Positions 1-10,311 of a stretch of DNA of 60,194 nt are shown here, in pieces (positions within the stretch are counted from its first letter, which is position 1; each line of letters opens with the position of its first letter). Source of the DNA: Pseudoalteromonas sp. NBT06-2 (lineage in GTDB: Bacteria > Pseudomonadota > Gammaproteobacteria > Enterobacterales > Alteromonadaceae); NCBI RefSeq assembly GCF_002276045.1, contig NZ_NQMR01000038.1:1-60194 (forward strand), given 5' to 3'. The position numbers and the translations under genes are program-made. A model generated the notes under the pieces. It was not told where the DNA came from. It ran no database searches and was given only the letters and a program-made list of their open reading frames with translations.

Positions 1-328
1 CAGAAATGCGCGATCCCACCCTGATAGAAAGCCCATCTAAGAGCTCTTAAAGTTTACAGATGATTTTTTCGCTTCTGAAGGTTTTAAACCAGCAATGCTC
101 TCCATATTATAAATATTCCTAATTCTCCTGAGGCATATATTGAAAAATTCGTGATGTTCAATTGTGGTTTAAGATTATTTATATCAAACAACTTATAATT
201 TAGTAATATTTATCTTTGATTTCAATCACTAAACCCACTTACAAATTGTATAATATATTGACAAAAGGTAACAATTACTGCACCTTATATGTTGCATAAT
301 GGAATAGGGTAGTTCTCAAGGTCACATC
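1..328. other. Intergenic region upstream of hsdR
   Basis: No convincing reading frame is seen in either direction. The stretch is AT-rich and becomes more so toward the hsdR start. A TTGACA hexamer lies at 258-263, but no well-spaced -10 box follows it, so I do not call a promoter. AAGG about 8 bases before the hsdR ATG at 329 is a plausible ribosome binding site. The left part may be the tail of a decayed gene that I do not recognise. Confidence 0.5.
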
Positions 329-2770
329 ATGGATAAAAAGCAGCTCAGCGAAACCGATATAATCACTAAATACATCATGCCAGCGGTACAAGATGCCGGT
401 TGGGATTCTATGACTCAAATTCGTCAGGAAGTGAAACTTCGTGATGGTAAAGTGATAGTGCGTGGTCAACTAGGTGTACGCAAAACGGTTAAATCGGCTG
501 ATATTGTACTTTATCACAAACCTAATATGCCCCTTGCGGTGATTGAAGCCAAAGCCAATAAACATGATATTGCTAAAGGAATGCAGCAAGGGTTAGATTA
601 TGCTCGCTTGCTAGAAGTACCTTTTATATTTGCTACAAACGGAGATGGCTTTATATTTCATGATAAAACCAACCCGGAAATGCTTGAATCGCAAATACAG
701 TTATCTGATTTTCCAACACCTGAACAATTATGGCAAAAATATTGTACTTATCGTGGCTTTGCCGAAACACAGCTCCCTTTAATTACCCAAGATTACCATG
801 ATGATGGTAGTGGCAAAGCGCCACGCTATTATCAATTACAAGCCATTAATAAAAGTATTGAAGCCATTTCAAATGATCAAAAACGTATATTATTAGTAAT
901 GGCAACTGGCACAGGTAAAACCTATACCGCCTTTCAAATTATTTGGCGATTATGGAAATCACGTCAAAAGAAACGCATTCTATTTTTAGCAGACCGAAAC
1001 ATCTTAGTTGATCAATCAAAAACAAATGACTTTTTACCTTTTGGACCAGCGATGACCAAAGTGACTAAGCGAACGGTAGATCCCGCTTACGAAATTCATT
1101 TAGCTTTATATCAAGCATTAACAGGCCCCGAAGAGCACCAAAAAGCTTTTAAACAAGTTGACCGAGACTTTTTTGACTTAATAATAATTGACGAATGCCA
1201 CCGTGGTAGTGCAAATGAAGACAGTGCATGGCGGGAAATTCTTGAATACTTTGATTCAGCAACCCAAATAGGCTTAACAGCAACACCAAAAGAAACCGAT
1301 GAAGTATCAAATATCGATTACTTTGGTGAATCAGTTTATACCTATTCACTTAAGGAAGGCATAGAAGATGGTTTCTTAGCACCTTACAAGGTAGTGCGGG
1401 TAGATTTAGACGTAGATTTACAAGGCTGGCGACCCACCAAAGGGCAAATTGATAAAAATGGTGAAGTGATAGACGACCGAATTTATAACCAAAAGGATTT
1501 CGACCGTACCTTAGTAATCGAAGAACGTACAGAGTTGGTGGCACAAACCATTACCAGCTATTTAAAGCGTACCGATCCTATGGCAAAAACCATCGTATTT
1601 TGTAACGACATTGACCATGCCGAACGTATGCGCCGTGCTCTGATCAACCTAAACCCCGAACAGGTTGCCAAAAACGACAAATACGTGATGAAAATCACCG
1701 GTGACGATGAAATAGGCAAAGCTCAGTTAGAAAATTTTTGTAATCCTAAAAAAGCCTATCCTGTTATTGCCACCACTTCAGAGCTAATGACTACTGGCGT
1801 TGACGCTAAAACCTGTAAATTAGTAGTATTGGATCAAAACATTCAATCTATGACCAAGTTCAAACAAGTCATAGGTCGTGGTACACGTATCGACGATAGA
1901 TATAATAAACTGTGGTTCACTATTTTAGACTTTAAAAAAGCTACCGAACTATTTGCCGATGACCGCTTTGACGGCGTACCTGAAAAAATCATGATCACTA
2001 AAGCAGATAAAATAATCGATGAAGATGATGATTCATTTGAAGATGAATTTAATGCTGCTGATAACGAGCAAGATCAGAACCCTGATGAACAGGGCAACGA
2101 GCAAGATCAATTAAATGAGCCACAGCAACCAGGCTCTGAATACGATACAACACAAAAATCAGATCAAGACTGGGGTGAAGACGAAAAACGCTTTATTAAA
2201 TTTCAGGTATCCGGTGTTACCGTTAAAAAAATAGCTGAACGGGTACAATATTACGATACCGATGGAAAATTGGTCACCGAATCATTTAAAGACTACACCC
2301 GCAATACCATTAAAAAACAGTTTTCATCACTAGATGATTTCACCCGAAAATGGCAAAATGCCGACCGCAAACAGGCCATTATTGACGAATTAGCCAATGA
2401 AGGCGTGATTTGGCAAGCATTAGAGCAAGATGTAAGCAAAGATCTTGATCCGTTCGACCTGATCTGCCATGTGGTTTATGACCAACCGCCATTAACCCGT
2501 AAAGAACGTGCCGAAAATGTTAAAAAACGAAATTACTTTACTAAGTATTCAGAAGTAGCGCAAAAGGTATTAAATGCCTTACTCGACGGTTATGCCGATG
2601 ACGGTGTACAAGCGATAGAAGGCAAAGATGCCTTAAAAGCCAACGCTATAGTACCATTTGGTCGCCCGCTCGAAATTGCAAAAAAAGCCTTTGGTGGGCC
2701 CAAAAAATACAATGCAGCGATAAGTGAACTTGAACAAAAATTGTATATCGAAAATAGCCAAACTGCTTAA
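329..2770 (+). CDS. hsdR: Type I restriction enzyme, R subunit (HsdR)
   Basis: This is the motor and nuclease subunit of a type I restriction-modification enzyme. It translocates DNA using ATP and cuts unmodified DNA at a distance from the recognition site. The 813 residues show a PD-(D/E)xK-type nuclease motif near the N-terminus (D58, then E73-A-K75). An SF2 helicase core follows with Walker A GTGKT at 194-198 and DECH at 288-291. An acidic, Gln-rich low-complexity linker lies near residues 565-610. Length and the N-terminal sequence fit the EcoAI/EcoEI (type IB) group as I remember it. The gene heads a set with hsdM and hsdS on the same strand, but a 183-base gap separates it from hsdM, so hsdM may also have its own promoter. 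The reading frame looks intact. Confidence 0.95.
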   Translation: MDKKQLSETDIITKYIMPAVQDAGWDSMTQIRQEVKLRDGKVIVRGQLGVRKTVKSADIVLYHKPNMPLAVIEAKANKHDIAKGMQQGLDYARLLEVPFIFATNGDGFIFHDKTNPEMLESQIQLSDFPTPEQLWQKYCTYRGFAETQLPLITQDYHDDGSGKAPRYYQLQAINKSIEAISNDQKRILLVMATGTGKTYTAFQIIWRLWKSRQKKRILFLADRNILVDQSKTNDFLPFGPAMTKVTKRTVDPAYEIHLALYQALTGPEEHQKAFKQVDRDFFDLIIIDECHRGSANEDSAWREILEYFDSATQIGLTATPKETDEVSNIDYFGESVYTYSLKEGIEDGFLAPYKVVRVDLDVDLQGWRPTKGQIDKNGEVIDDRIYNQKDFDRTLVIEERTELVAQTITSYLKRTDPMAKTIVFCNDIDHAERMRRALINLNPEQVAKNDKYVMKITGDDEIGKAQLENFCNPKKAYPVIATTSELMTTGVDAKTCKLVVLDQNIQSMTKFKQVIGRGTRIDDRYNKLWFTILDFKKATELFADDRFDGVPEKIMITKADKIIDEDDDSFEDEFNAADNEQDQNPDEQGNEQDQLNEPQQPGSEYDTTQKSDQDWGEDEKRFIKFQVSGVTVKKIAERVQYYDTDGKLVTESFKDYTRNTIKKQFSSLDDFTRKWQNADRKQAIIDELANEGVIWQALEQDVSKDLDPFDLICHVVYDQPPLTRKERAENVKKRNYFTKYSEVAQKVLNALLDGYADDGVQAIEGKDALKANAIVPFGRPLEIAKKAFGGPKKYNAAISELEQKLYIENSQTA

Positions 2771-2832
2771 TCTAATACTGTTTAAGACTTGTTTGAAAAT
2801 AGAGTTTCACCAGTAATAAACATACATAATAG

Positions 2833-2874
2833 TTTGATACCCATAAGCTAAATAATACATAGTTTGGTATCAAA
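2833..2874. promoter_or_regulatory. Inverted repeat between hsdR and hsdM
   Basis: TTTGATACC at 2833-2841 is matched by its inverted copy GGTATCAAA at 2866-2874, with a 24-base AT-rich spacer. There is no T-run after the right arm, so it is not a good rho-independent terminator. It could be an operator for a regulator of hsdM/hsdS expression or an mRNA stem in the 183-base hsdR-hsdM gap. The function is inference only. Confidence 0.3.
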
Positions 2875-2953
2875 TAATTTAATCAAAATCTAATAAACAA
2901 CAAGCGAATAAAACCACCATTAACTCGGTTTATTAGCGATAAAAGAGAAGTCC

Positions 2954-4465
2954 ATGTCAGTTAGTTCAGTGATCAAATCAATTCAAGATATTATGCGCAA
3001 AGATGCCGGTGTTGACGGCGATGCTCAGCGCTTAGGGCAAATGTCTTGGTTATTATTTTTAAAAATATTTGATGCCCAAGAAGAGGAACTCGAATTTGAA
3101 CAAGCTGATGATTATAAAACACCGATCCCTGAGCAATTTTTATGGCGCAGTTGGGCTGAAAATAACCAAGGTATCACAGGCGAAGAATTATTAATTTTTA
3201 TCAACGACCAGTTATTTCCACAACTTAAAAACCTAATTGCCCCAATAGACTTAAATCCGCGTGGTTTTGTGGTGAAAGAAGCCTTTAGCGATGCCTTTAA
3301 CTACATGAAAAACGGCACACTCCTGCGTCAAGTGATCAACAAGCTAAACGAAATTGATTTTACTGACTCAGACGAACGCCATTTATTTGGTGATTTATAT
3401 GAGCAAATATTAAAAGACCTACAAAGTGCCGGAAATGCCGGTGAATTTTATACCCCACGTGCAGTAACGCGTTTTATGGTAAACCGTATTGATCCAAAAT
3501 TGGGTGAAAGCATCATCGACCCCGCTTGTGGTACCGGTGGTTTTTTAGCTTGTAGTTTTGATCATGTAAAAAATAACCATGTAAAAGACAACACCACTGA
3601 CTTACCTATATTGCAAAAGCAAATTCATGGGGTCGAAAAAAAGCAATTGCCGCACCTACTATGCACCACTAATATGCTATTACACGGCATTGAAGTACCA
3701 ACACAAATTAAACATGGTAATACCTTAAATAAACCGCTTTCAAGTTGGGACGAACAATACGATGTGATTGTTACTAACCCGCCATTTGGTGGCACCGAAG
3801 AAGACGGTATTGAAAAAAACTACCCGGCGGAAACCCGTACCCGTGAAACCGCGGATTTATTTTTACAGTTAATTATTGAAGTACTAGCGTCACCAACTGA
3901 TGGCCAAAATAACGGCGGCCGTGCGGCAGTAGTATTGCCCGATGGTACTTTATTTGGTGAAGGTGTTAAAACCAAAATTAAAAAGCTATTAACCGAAGAA
4001 TGTAACTTACACACTATTGTGCGTTTACCTAATGGCGTATTTGCCCCGTATACCAGTATTAAAACTAATATATTATTCTTCACTAAGGGTAAACCAACAC
4101 AAAAAGTGTGGTATTACGAGCATCCGTATCCAGAGGGTGTTAAAAACTACAACAAAACTAAACCAATGAAGTTTGAAGAGTTTCAAACAGAAATTGACTG
4201 GTGGGGCGATGAGACCGATGGCTTTGCATCACGTGTTGAAACCGAACAAGCTTGGCAAGTCAGTATTGACGAAATTATTGCCCGTAACTTTAACCTTGAT
4301 ATTAAAAACCCACATGTGGGTGAAGTTATCAGTCATGACCCACAAGAGCTTTTAAACGATTACGCCAAGCAGCAAGACGATATTCAAGCACTACGCGAGC
4401 AGCTTAAAGGTATTTTATCTGCGGCACTTACTGGTGGTGACGAAAATGATGGAGCAGTTAAGTAA
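2954..4465 (+). CDS. hsdM: Type I DNA methyltransferase, M subunit (HsdM)
   Basis: This is the N6-adenine methyltransferase subunit; with HsdS it methylates the recognition site and forms the core of the restriction complex. An N-terminal helical HsdM_N domain precedes the class I methyltransferase fold. The AdoMet-binding motif DPACGTGGF is at residues 189-197 and the catalytic NPPF at 275-278, both intact. The 503-residue length is normal. The stop overlaps the hsdS start (TAATG), so the two subunits are translationally coupled. AGAGAAG upstream of the ATG serves as ribosome binding site. No lesion is visible, so the methylation activity is expected to be functional. Confidence 0.96.
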   Translation: MSVSSVIKSIQDIMRKDAGVDGDAQRLGQMSWLLFLKIFDAQEEELEFEQADDYKTPIPEQFLWRSWAENNQGITGEELLIFINDQLFPQLKNLIAPIDLNPRGFVVKEAFSDAFNYMKNGTLLRQVINKLNEIDFTDSDERHLFGDLYEQILKDLQSAGNAGEFYTPRAVTRFMVNRIDPKLGESIIDPACGTGGFLACSFDHVKNNHVKDNTTDLPILQKQIHGVEKKQLPHLLCTTNMLLHGIEVPTQIKHGNTLNKPLSSWDEQYDVIVTNPPFGGTEEDGIEKNYPAETRTRETADLFLQLIIEVLASPTDGQNNGGRAAVVLPDGTLFGEGVKTKIKKLLTEECNLHTIVRLPNGVFAPYTSIKTNILFFTKGKPTQKVWYYEHPYPEGVKNYNKTKPMKFEEFQTEIDWWGDETDGFASRVETEQAWQVSIDEIIARNFNLDIKNPHVGEVISHDPQELLNDYAKQQDDIQALREQLKGILSAALTGGDENDGAVK

Positions 4466-6198
4466 TGGTAGATGCTCAACAATTGATCACCGACAACATT
4501 GATGTTTGGACAAGTGCCATTAAAAAGCGCAATGCCACAGGTCGTGGTTCAAGTAAAAAGATAGAGCTAAGTGGTATTAAAAAGCTACGTGAGCTTATTT
4601 TAGAGCTAGCCGTGCGCGGTAAGTTAGTACCGCAAGATGCCAGTGATGAACCTGCTAGTGTATTGCTTGAAAGGATTGCTGAAGAAAAAGCGCAGCTAAT
4701 TGCTGATAAAAAGATCAAGAAAACTAAAGTATTACCTGAAATAACTGATGAAGAAGAATTGTTTGAACTGCCTTATGGTTGGGAGAAAACCCGCTTTGGT
4801 AACGTATATGTTCTGGAATATGGTGATAACTTGCCTAAACCCAAACGTTCAAACTCTGGTGAATACAATGTGTACGGCTCTAATGGTGTCGTGGGTTCGC
4901 ATAATCATCCATCAGTGCAAAAACCTTGTATTGTTATTGGTAGAAAGGGATCTGCTGGTGCGCTAAACTTATGTAATGAAAACGGCTGTTGGGTGACTGA
5001 TGTTGCATACAGCGTTGTACCGCCATCAGTAATTAATTTAAATTTTGCTTTTTTACAGTTCCATACCTTTGGTTTAGATACACTTGGTAAAGGTATTAAG
5101 CCTGGTTTAAATAGAAATGAAGCAAATTTAGTTGTTGTAACAATACCACCATTAGCCGAACAACATCGCATCGTCGCTAAAGTTGATGAACTGATGGCCT
5201 TGTGTGACCAATTAGAGCAACAAACCGAACAAAGCCTGTCTGCACAGCAAACTTTGGTTGAAGTGCTGCTTGGCTCTTTATTGCTTTCTCCCTCAAAAAG
5301 CGCTGAAGGCTCTGCTACAGAAAGTAAAGGCGTAAATGACTTTCAAGCAAGCTGGCAACGTATCGTTGAGCACTTTGACGTACTGTTCACCACCGAACAC
5401 AGCATTGAGCAACTAAAACAAACCATCTTACAACTAGCGGTCATGGGCAAGCTCGTACCACAAAATTCTAACGATGAATCAGCAAGTGTATTACTTGAAA
5501 AAATAGCCAAAGAAAAAGCCCAACTTATCGCGGATAAGAAGATAAAAAAACAAAAACAGTTGCCTGAGATCACAGATGAGGAAAAGCCGTTTGGACTACC
5601 TCGCAATTGGGATTGGGTAAGGTTGGGAGATGTTTATAGATTTCTTAATGGTTTTGCATTCAAAAGCGAATGGTTTCAAGAGCAAGGAACTAAATTATTA
5701 AGAAATATTAACATTGCTCATGGTGAAACCAAGTGGCTTGAAACAGCATGTATACCTAAAACAATGGCTGATGAGTATAGTCGGTTTGAGTTAGAGGCAG
5801 GTGATATTGTTATTTCCTTAGATCGTCCAATTATCAATACTGGCTTAAAGTATGCCGTTATACAAACAACTGACTTGCCATGCTTATTACTTCAACGAGT
5901 GGCAAAATTCCATAGTTTAGCCGATATAGTTACACCTGCTTTCTTATCAAGATGGTTAGAGTCGGATCTATTTATGAATTCAATTGATCCTGGTAGAAGT
6001 AACGGTGTTCCTCATATATCTACAAAGCAACTAGAAATGATGCCATTCCCACTTTGCTCGTCAAACGAACAACAGCGTATCGTTGCTAAAGTCGATGAAC
6101 TGATGGCTTTGTGTAAGCAACTCAAAGCCCGCCTAACTGACTCCCAAACCACGCAACTGCACCTCGTCGATGCTGTGGTAGAAAATGCTATTAATTAA
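4465..6198 (+). CDS. hsdS: Type I restriction specificity subunit (HsdS)
   Basis: This is the sequence-recognition subunit, which sets the DNA target for both methylation and cleavage. It has the two-target-recognition-domain layout of the family. Each half opens with a near-identical stretch (around residues 45-100 and 315-370, sharing GKLVPQ, ASVLLE, AQLIADKKIKK and EITDEE). Each half ends with a coiled-coil block containing RIVAKVDELMALC. The variable parts between these blocks are the TRDs. The duplication is also visible in the DNA (about 4600-4760 against 5420-5590), giving a substrate for recombination that could swap or delete a TRD. It overlaps hsdM by one base and lies 10 bases before the SIR2 gene, suggesting one transcript into the downstream defence genes. 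Confidence 0.95.
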   Translation: MVDAQQLITDNIDVWTSAIKKRNATGRGSSKKIELSGIKKLRELILELAVRGKLVPQDASDEPASVLLERIAEEKAQLIADKKIKKTKVLPEITDEEELFELPYGWEKTRFGNVYVLEYGDNLPKPKRSNSGEYNVYGSNGVVGSHNHPSVQKPCIVIGRKGSAGALNLCNENGCWVTDVAYSVVPPSVINLNFAFLQFHTFGLDTLGKGIKPGLNRNEANLVVVTIPPLAEQHRIVAKVDELMALCDQLEQQTEQSLSAQQTLVEVLLGSLLLSPSKSAEGSATESKGVNDFQASWQRIVEHFDVLFTTEHSIEQLKQTILQLAVMGKLVPQNSNDESASVLLEKIAKEKAQLIADKKIKKQKQLPEITDEEKPFGLPRNWDWVRLGDVYRFLNGFAFKSEWFQEQGTKLLRNINIAHGETKWLETACIPKTMADEYSRFELEAGDIVISLDRPIINTGLKYAVIQTTDLPCLLLQRVAKFHSLADIVTPAFLSRWLESDLFMNSIDPGRSNGVPHISTKQLEMMPFPLCSSNEQQRIVAKVDELMALCKQLKARLTDSQTTQLHLVDAVVENAIN

Positions 6199-6208
6199 GG
6201 ATTAAATA

Positions 6209-7318
6209 ATGGCTAATGCAATAAAAATTAAAGAAGAAATAAAACCATTATTAGATGCGTTAGAAAAATATCATGATTTTAAATCTGAGAATGAAATATT
6301 AGATGATGATGAGTCTGGGTTTTCAGTTTACTTTCAAAAAGGTGATGATGCTCCCGTCGCTTTAGCTAAATCAAGCTTGGCTTTATTTCATGGCGACCCA
6401 CATCTTTATAATCAGGAGAGTGAACGTATACGTTTGAATCGTCTAGAGGAAGTGCTTAATACCAGTCAGTTCCCTCGGAATAAACAAAATTTTAATGAAT
6501 TATTAAAAGCGCAACGTGCTAATAAAATCACCCCTTTTATTGGTGCGGGAGCATCTATTAGCGCAGGTTGTATGAGCTGGCGGAATTACCTTGTAACTAA
6601 AGCGAAAGAAGTGGGTATTGAAGACTCTATTGTAAATAAATATCTAGCAGAGTATAAATATGAAGATTTACTTGAACTAGTAACAAAGGAACCTGGAATT
6701 GGTGAGTTTGAATTTTATTTTCAACAAGATTTTGATCATGCTGATCCTGAATTGTCATACGTCTGGTTATTACCAGACGTATTTAAAGCATGTGTTATTA
6801 CGACAAATTTTGATCGTGTAATTGAAGACTGTTATAGCAGTCAGTCATTGTCATTCACTGAAAAAGAGGTTGGTTTAAATAATCCGCATACTTTTATTAA
6901 AGCAATGACTCGAGGTGATCATTACTTATTAAAACTTCATGGCAATATCGACAAGCCGGAACATAGAGTATTTACTAAATCTGAGTATCGCGTTTCATAT
7001 AGTGAAAGTGATCAGCAGATGGTGAATATGGATTATCCATTACCACAGCTATTAAGTCGCTTATATCGTAGTCATTCATTTTTATTTATCGGTTGTAGTT
7101 TGATTACAGACCGTACAGTTAAAACATTTGAATTAATAGTTGAACAGGAAGGTGCTAATAAAGTGGCAGATCATTTCGCTATTATTGAAAAACCTGAATC
7201 AACTGAAGAATACAATGCATTAAAACAGAAACTAATGGTTTGTAATATAAAACCTATTTGGCATGACACAGGTGATTTTGATAAAGTAAATGAAATAATT
7301 AGCTTATTGCTCATTTGA
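6209..7318 (+). CDS. SIR2-family protein, predicted defence NADase
   Basis: SIR2 domains in bacterial defence systems (for example ThsA, DSR, SIR2-HerA) hydrolyse NAD+ and stop phage growth by killing or arresting the cell. Here residues 1-100 form an N-terminal region I do not recognise, and the SIR2 Rossmann domain follows. Visible motifs are GAGAS at 112-116, TTNFD at 198-202 with the catalytic Asn200, KLHG at 242-245 with catalytic His244, and GCS at 295-297. All key residues are present, so an active NADase is likely. No zinc-binding Cys cluster is seen, which argues against a protein deacetylase. It starts 10 bases after hsdS with a good AAGGA site and is followed 59 bases later by the GTPase/ATPase gene. 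It may be the toxic effector of the module or a separate single-gene defence. Confidence 0.85.
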   Translation: MANAIKIKEEIKPLLDALEKYHDFKSENEILDDDESGFSVYFQKGDDAPVALAKSSLALFHGDPHLYNQESERIRLNRLEEVLNTSQFPRNKQNFNELLKAQRANKITPFIGAGASISAGCMSWRNYLVTKAKEVGIEDSIVNKYLAEYKYEDLLELVTKEPGIGEFEFYFQQDFDHADPELSYVWLLPDVFKACVITTNFDRVIEDCYSSQSLSFTEKEVGLNNPHTFIKAMTRGDHYLLKLHGNIDKPEHRVFTKSEYRVSYSESDQQMVNMDYPLPQLLSRLYRSHSFLFIGCSLITDRTVKTFELIVEQEGANKVADHFAIIEKPESTEEYNALKQKLMVCNIKPIWHDTGDFDKVNEIISLLLI

Positions 7319-7377
7319 GAATAGCTAACATAGACAATGAATAACATATTAATTAGAACATATTAAGAAAGGTCGTC

Positions 7378-10311
7378 ATGAGAACGTTTAAACAAATACA
7401 AGACATTTTAGGAACGCCACCTGAAGTTAAAAAAATCTATTTGATTGGCTGTACTGGTGCAGGTAAAACATCACTAGTACAACACATCATTGGTTCTAAA
7501 AAGTATAAATTTCCTGTTACGTCACAGAACAGAACGACTATTGCGCCAACTGAGTATTTAATCGGAAAAAACAAAGCATTTAAAACCACTATCATCCTCA
7601 AAAAAGAAAAAGATGTAAAGTTTGAAATAGAAGAGTTAATTCAAGGGGCTATTTTAAAAGCGAAACAAGATAATAGTGTCGTTGATGATGTTGTTTTTGA
7701 GTTAGAGCAATCACCTGATGCAAGATTTAAACTTAATCAAATGGTCACCAATGTAACATTTGTTAAAATTGCTGAACAAATTATCAATACAGTATTGCCG
7801 TCTATTAACTATAAAAATATTAATGATGAAACATTACTTACTAATCCCACAATTATCGGCACCATAAAAAACATTGTAGATAATATTCTTGACGAAATAG
7901 AGGGCAACTTTCGCCAAGCGTGTGGTAACGAACATAAGTTATTTAGTGATGATCCGATTGTTATCGAAAATATTGAGGATAAAGAAGAGTTTCTCATTAA
8001 AACCCAAAAACTATTAAGTCATGATTCGGGATCTATTTCGATATTGGCAGAATATGTTCGCATAGAAGGCAACTTGTTAGCCGAATGGTTAGAGCCAACT
8101 TTAGAATTTTTATTGCTTGATGGTGAAGGCATAGGACATTCTTTGGGTGAAAAGGTTGATACCTTATCAGCACGCCATTACGATTACTTTAATTACTGTA
8201 ATAATATTGTCTTGGTTGATGACGCCAATTCCCCTTTTGCTGCCGGTGGACATGGTGCGATAGAAGGGCTGTTTTTAAATGGTTATCAAAATAAATTTAG
8301 ACTGGTTTTTTCAAAAACAGACAAGCTAGAGCAAGTCGATCAAGCTGCCTATTTTAGGCGTAATCTTAATAATTTAAGAAATGCCCTTAAAAAAGAACAA
8401 ATCATTTTCTCCGTTGAAAATAAAGACACCTATAAATTAAGTGCGCTTGATAAAAATATTAATTATGAGTCTAAGAAATCAATCCAAAACTTGCTTAAAA
8501 GTATCTTTGAAGCAGAAGAAAAGAATTTAACGCCGCTGGAATATGACTTTGACTTATTGTTCTCTAGCTTCAACAGTGATGCACTAATAGACGTTGTGCA
8601 AGGTAGAATTGAAAATGAACATTGGGCTGTGATAAAAGCCCTGTCGCGACGTCTTTTAGATTTTGGCGTTGAATATAAACATTTAAAACCAGTCAGTTGG
8701 ATTTTGATGTTTGTTATGCGTGAAATTAATCTTTTTTTACAAAAAGATGATCTTTCGTCGGAAGTTTTAGATAGTCAGAATATTATAAAACAAGATTTTT
8801 CCAAACAACTAATTGATTATATAAACATTAATTTTATTGTTGATAAGCAATATTTGTGGAAACAAGCCTATGATAAAAATGGCAGAGGCTCAAATCAAGA
8901 ACGTAAGGACTTTATTTTTGGCCAGATCTTAAATATGTTTTTGCCAAAAAGAAGCAATGAAGAAGCATTTAATGTATTTAAGAACGATATCAAAGCATTG
9001 TTACTAAAATCCGGTGCGCTTGAGCTTAAAACAGCGATAAAGACAGAAATTACCCATGTGTCTATTAAAAAAATATTTGGTGTTAATAATGTTGAATGGT
9101 CACTAGGAGATGATGTTAGCATACTCATTGGTAAAAATGGTTGCGGAAAATCAACCATTTTAAAGCTTATTGATGCCTGTATTCATAATGATAACGAAAC
9201 GTTAGAGAGATTTAACTCTCCTTATGTTGAGTTAACAATTCTAAAAACCTTTGATAATGGTGAGACACAACAATCAGTCATTACTCAAGGTAAGTCACAA
9301 ACTAACATTAACTTAGTAATGGTGAATACCTTTGATAATAAATTAGACATTGAGCAGAAAGAATTTTTTGAACTTGATAATCAACTGCTTAAATTAATGG
9401 CTAAGTTTGGCGATCTCCAGCGAGGGTTAACACAAGAAGTTAATAAAAATATCGGTAATAAAATAAAGCTTAGAGATAAAATTATTAGCGATTTAGCGTT
9501 AGGTTATACACATGAAATTACACACTTGCAGACATTAACAACAGACATTAATTTAGTCACCAGTGATATTAACGGCCCACTTGTCTCTTTTTCAAAAATC
9601 ATTAATGAATTCTTTTCTGGCACTAATAAATCTTTAGATATTAACCATGAAACTGCACCTATGATGGTGCAATTAATTAACAATGATATACCAAAGCATA
9701 TTAAGGTTACCGAGCTGTCATCCGGTGAAAAACAATTATTAATTATATTCTTAACGGTTGTTCTACAGAGAGATGAATCATTTATATTATTAATGGACGA
9801 GCCTGAAACATCCTTACATGTTGAATGGCAGGCCACTTTTATTGATAAAATAAAAGAATTAAACCCAAATGTGCAAATTATAATAGCGACCCATAACCCG
9901 CTGATTTTATTAAATAGAGAGCAGGATGAAATTGGTATCATAGAAGCAAATAATGAACATGTTAAAAATAGTGCTACGGGCACTAAATATCTAGATATAT
10001 CTTCGATTCTGCTTGAACATTTTAACCTATCATCCCTCATTGGTAGTCAAATGCAAAATGATATTAAAAGATTCACTGAATTAAAATTAGATGAAGGTAA
10101 TCTAACCGATGATGAGAAATTAGAACTAGCAAGAATAGCTAGCTTATTAGAAAACAGCTTAGCTGGCGATATTGTTTACAACAAAAAATACTTCGAATTT
10201 TTAACCTTTTTAAAAGAAAATAGAAATGTTGGGCTTGAAGAATATGAGAAAGCAACCGATGCTGAAATGGAGCAGTTTTTAAGTGAGTTTGGGGACATAT
10301 TTAATGATTGA
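7378..10311 (+). CDS. GTPase-like plus ABC/OLD-type ATPase fusion, PtuA-like
   Basis: This is a 977-residue protein with two nucleotide-binding modules. The N-terminal half looks like a P-loop GTPase: G1 loop GCTGAGKTS at 24-32, a DxxG-type G3 at 248-254 (DGEGIGH) and an SKTD G4-like motif at 312-315. The C-terminal third is an ABC/AAA_21 ATPase of the OLD/PtuA type: Walker A GKNGCGKST at 585-593, signature LSSGE at 780-784, Walker B LLMDEPE at 804-810 and the switch ATHN at 837-840. The only break between Walker A and signature is a short coiled stretch, so there is no long SMC arm. It overlaps the HNH gene by 8 bases, the arrangement seen for Septu ptuA-ptuB. The large GTPase-like front half is unusual for PtuA. 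I infer that it is a sensor or regulatory ATPase that controls the nuclease. Confidence 0.8.
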   Translation: MRTFKQIQDILGTPPEVKKIYLIGCTGAGKTSLVQHIIGSKKYKFPVTSQNRTTIAPTEYLIGKNKAFKTTIILKKEKDVKFEIEELIQGAILKAKQDNSVVDDVVFELEQSPDARFKLNQMVTNVTFVKIAEQIINTVLPSINYKNINDETLLTNPTIIGTIKNIVDNILDEIEGNFRQACGNEHKLFSDDPIVIENIEDKEEFLIKTQKLLSHDSGSISILAEYVRIEGNLLAEWLEPTLEFLLLDGEGIGHSLGEKVDTLSARHYDYFNYCNNIVLVDDANSPFAAGGHGAIEGLFLNGYQNKFRLVFSKTDKLEQVDQAAYFRRNLNNLRNALKKEQIIFSVENKDTYKLSALDKNINYESKKSIQNLLKSIFEAEEKNLTPLEYDFDLLFSSFNSDALIDVVQGRIENEHWAVIKALSRRLLDFGVEYKHLKPVSWILMFVMREINLFLQKDDLSSEVLDSQNIIKQDFSKQLIDYININFIVDKQYLWKQAYDKNGRGSNQERKDFIFGQILNMFLPKRSNEEAFNVFKNDIKALLLKSGALELKTAIKTEITHVSIKKIFGVNNVEWSLGDDVSILIGKNGCGKSTILKLIDACIHNDNETLERFNSPYVELTILKTFDNGETQQSVITQGKSQTNINLVMVNTFDNKLDIEQKEFFELDNQLLKLMAKFGDLQRGLTQEVNKNIGNKIKLRDKIISDLALGYTHEITHLQTLTTDINLVTSDINGPLVSFSKIINEFFSGTNKSLDINHETAPMMVQLINNDIPKHIKVTELSSGEKQLLIIFLTVVLQRDESFILLMDEPETSLHVEWQATFIDKIKELNPNVQIIIATHNPLILLNREQDEIGIIEANNEHVKNSATGTKYLDISSILLEHFNLSSLIGSQMQNDIKRFTELKLDEGNLTDDEKLELARIASLLENSLAGDIVYNKKYFEFLTFLKENRNVGLEEYEKATDAEMEQFLSEFGDIFND

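Noticed and set aside
258..290. Possible promoter of hsdR starting with TTGACA
   Set aside because: No -10 hexamer at 16-18 bp; the nearest TATAT-like box is too far away to be convincing.
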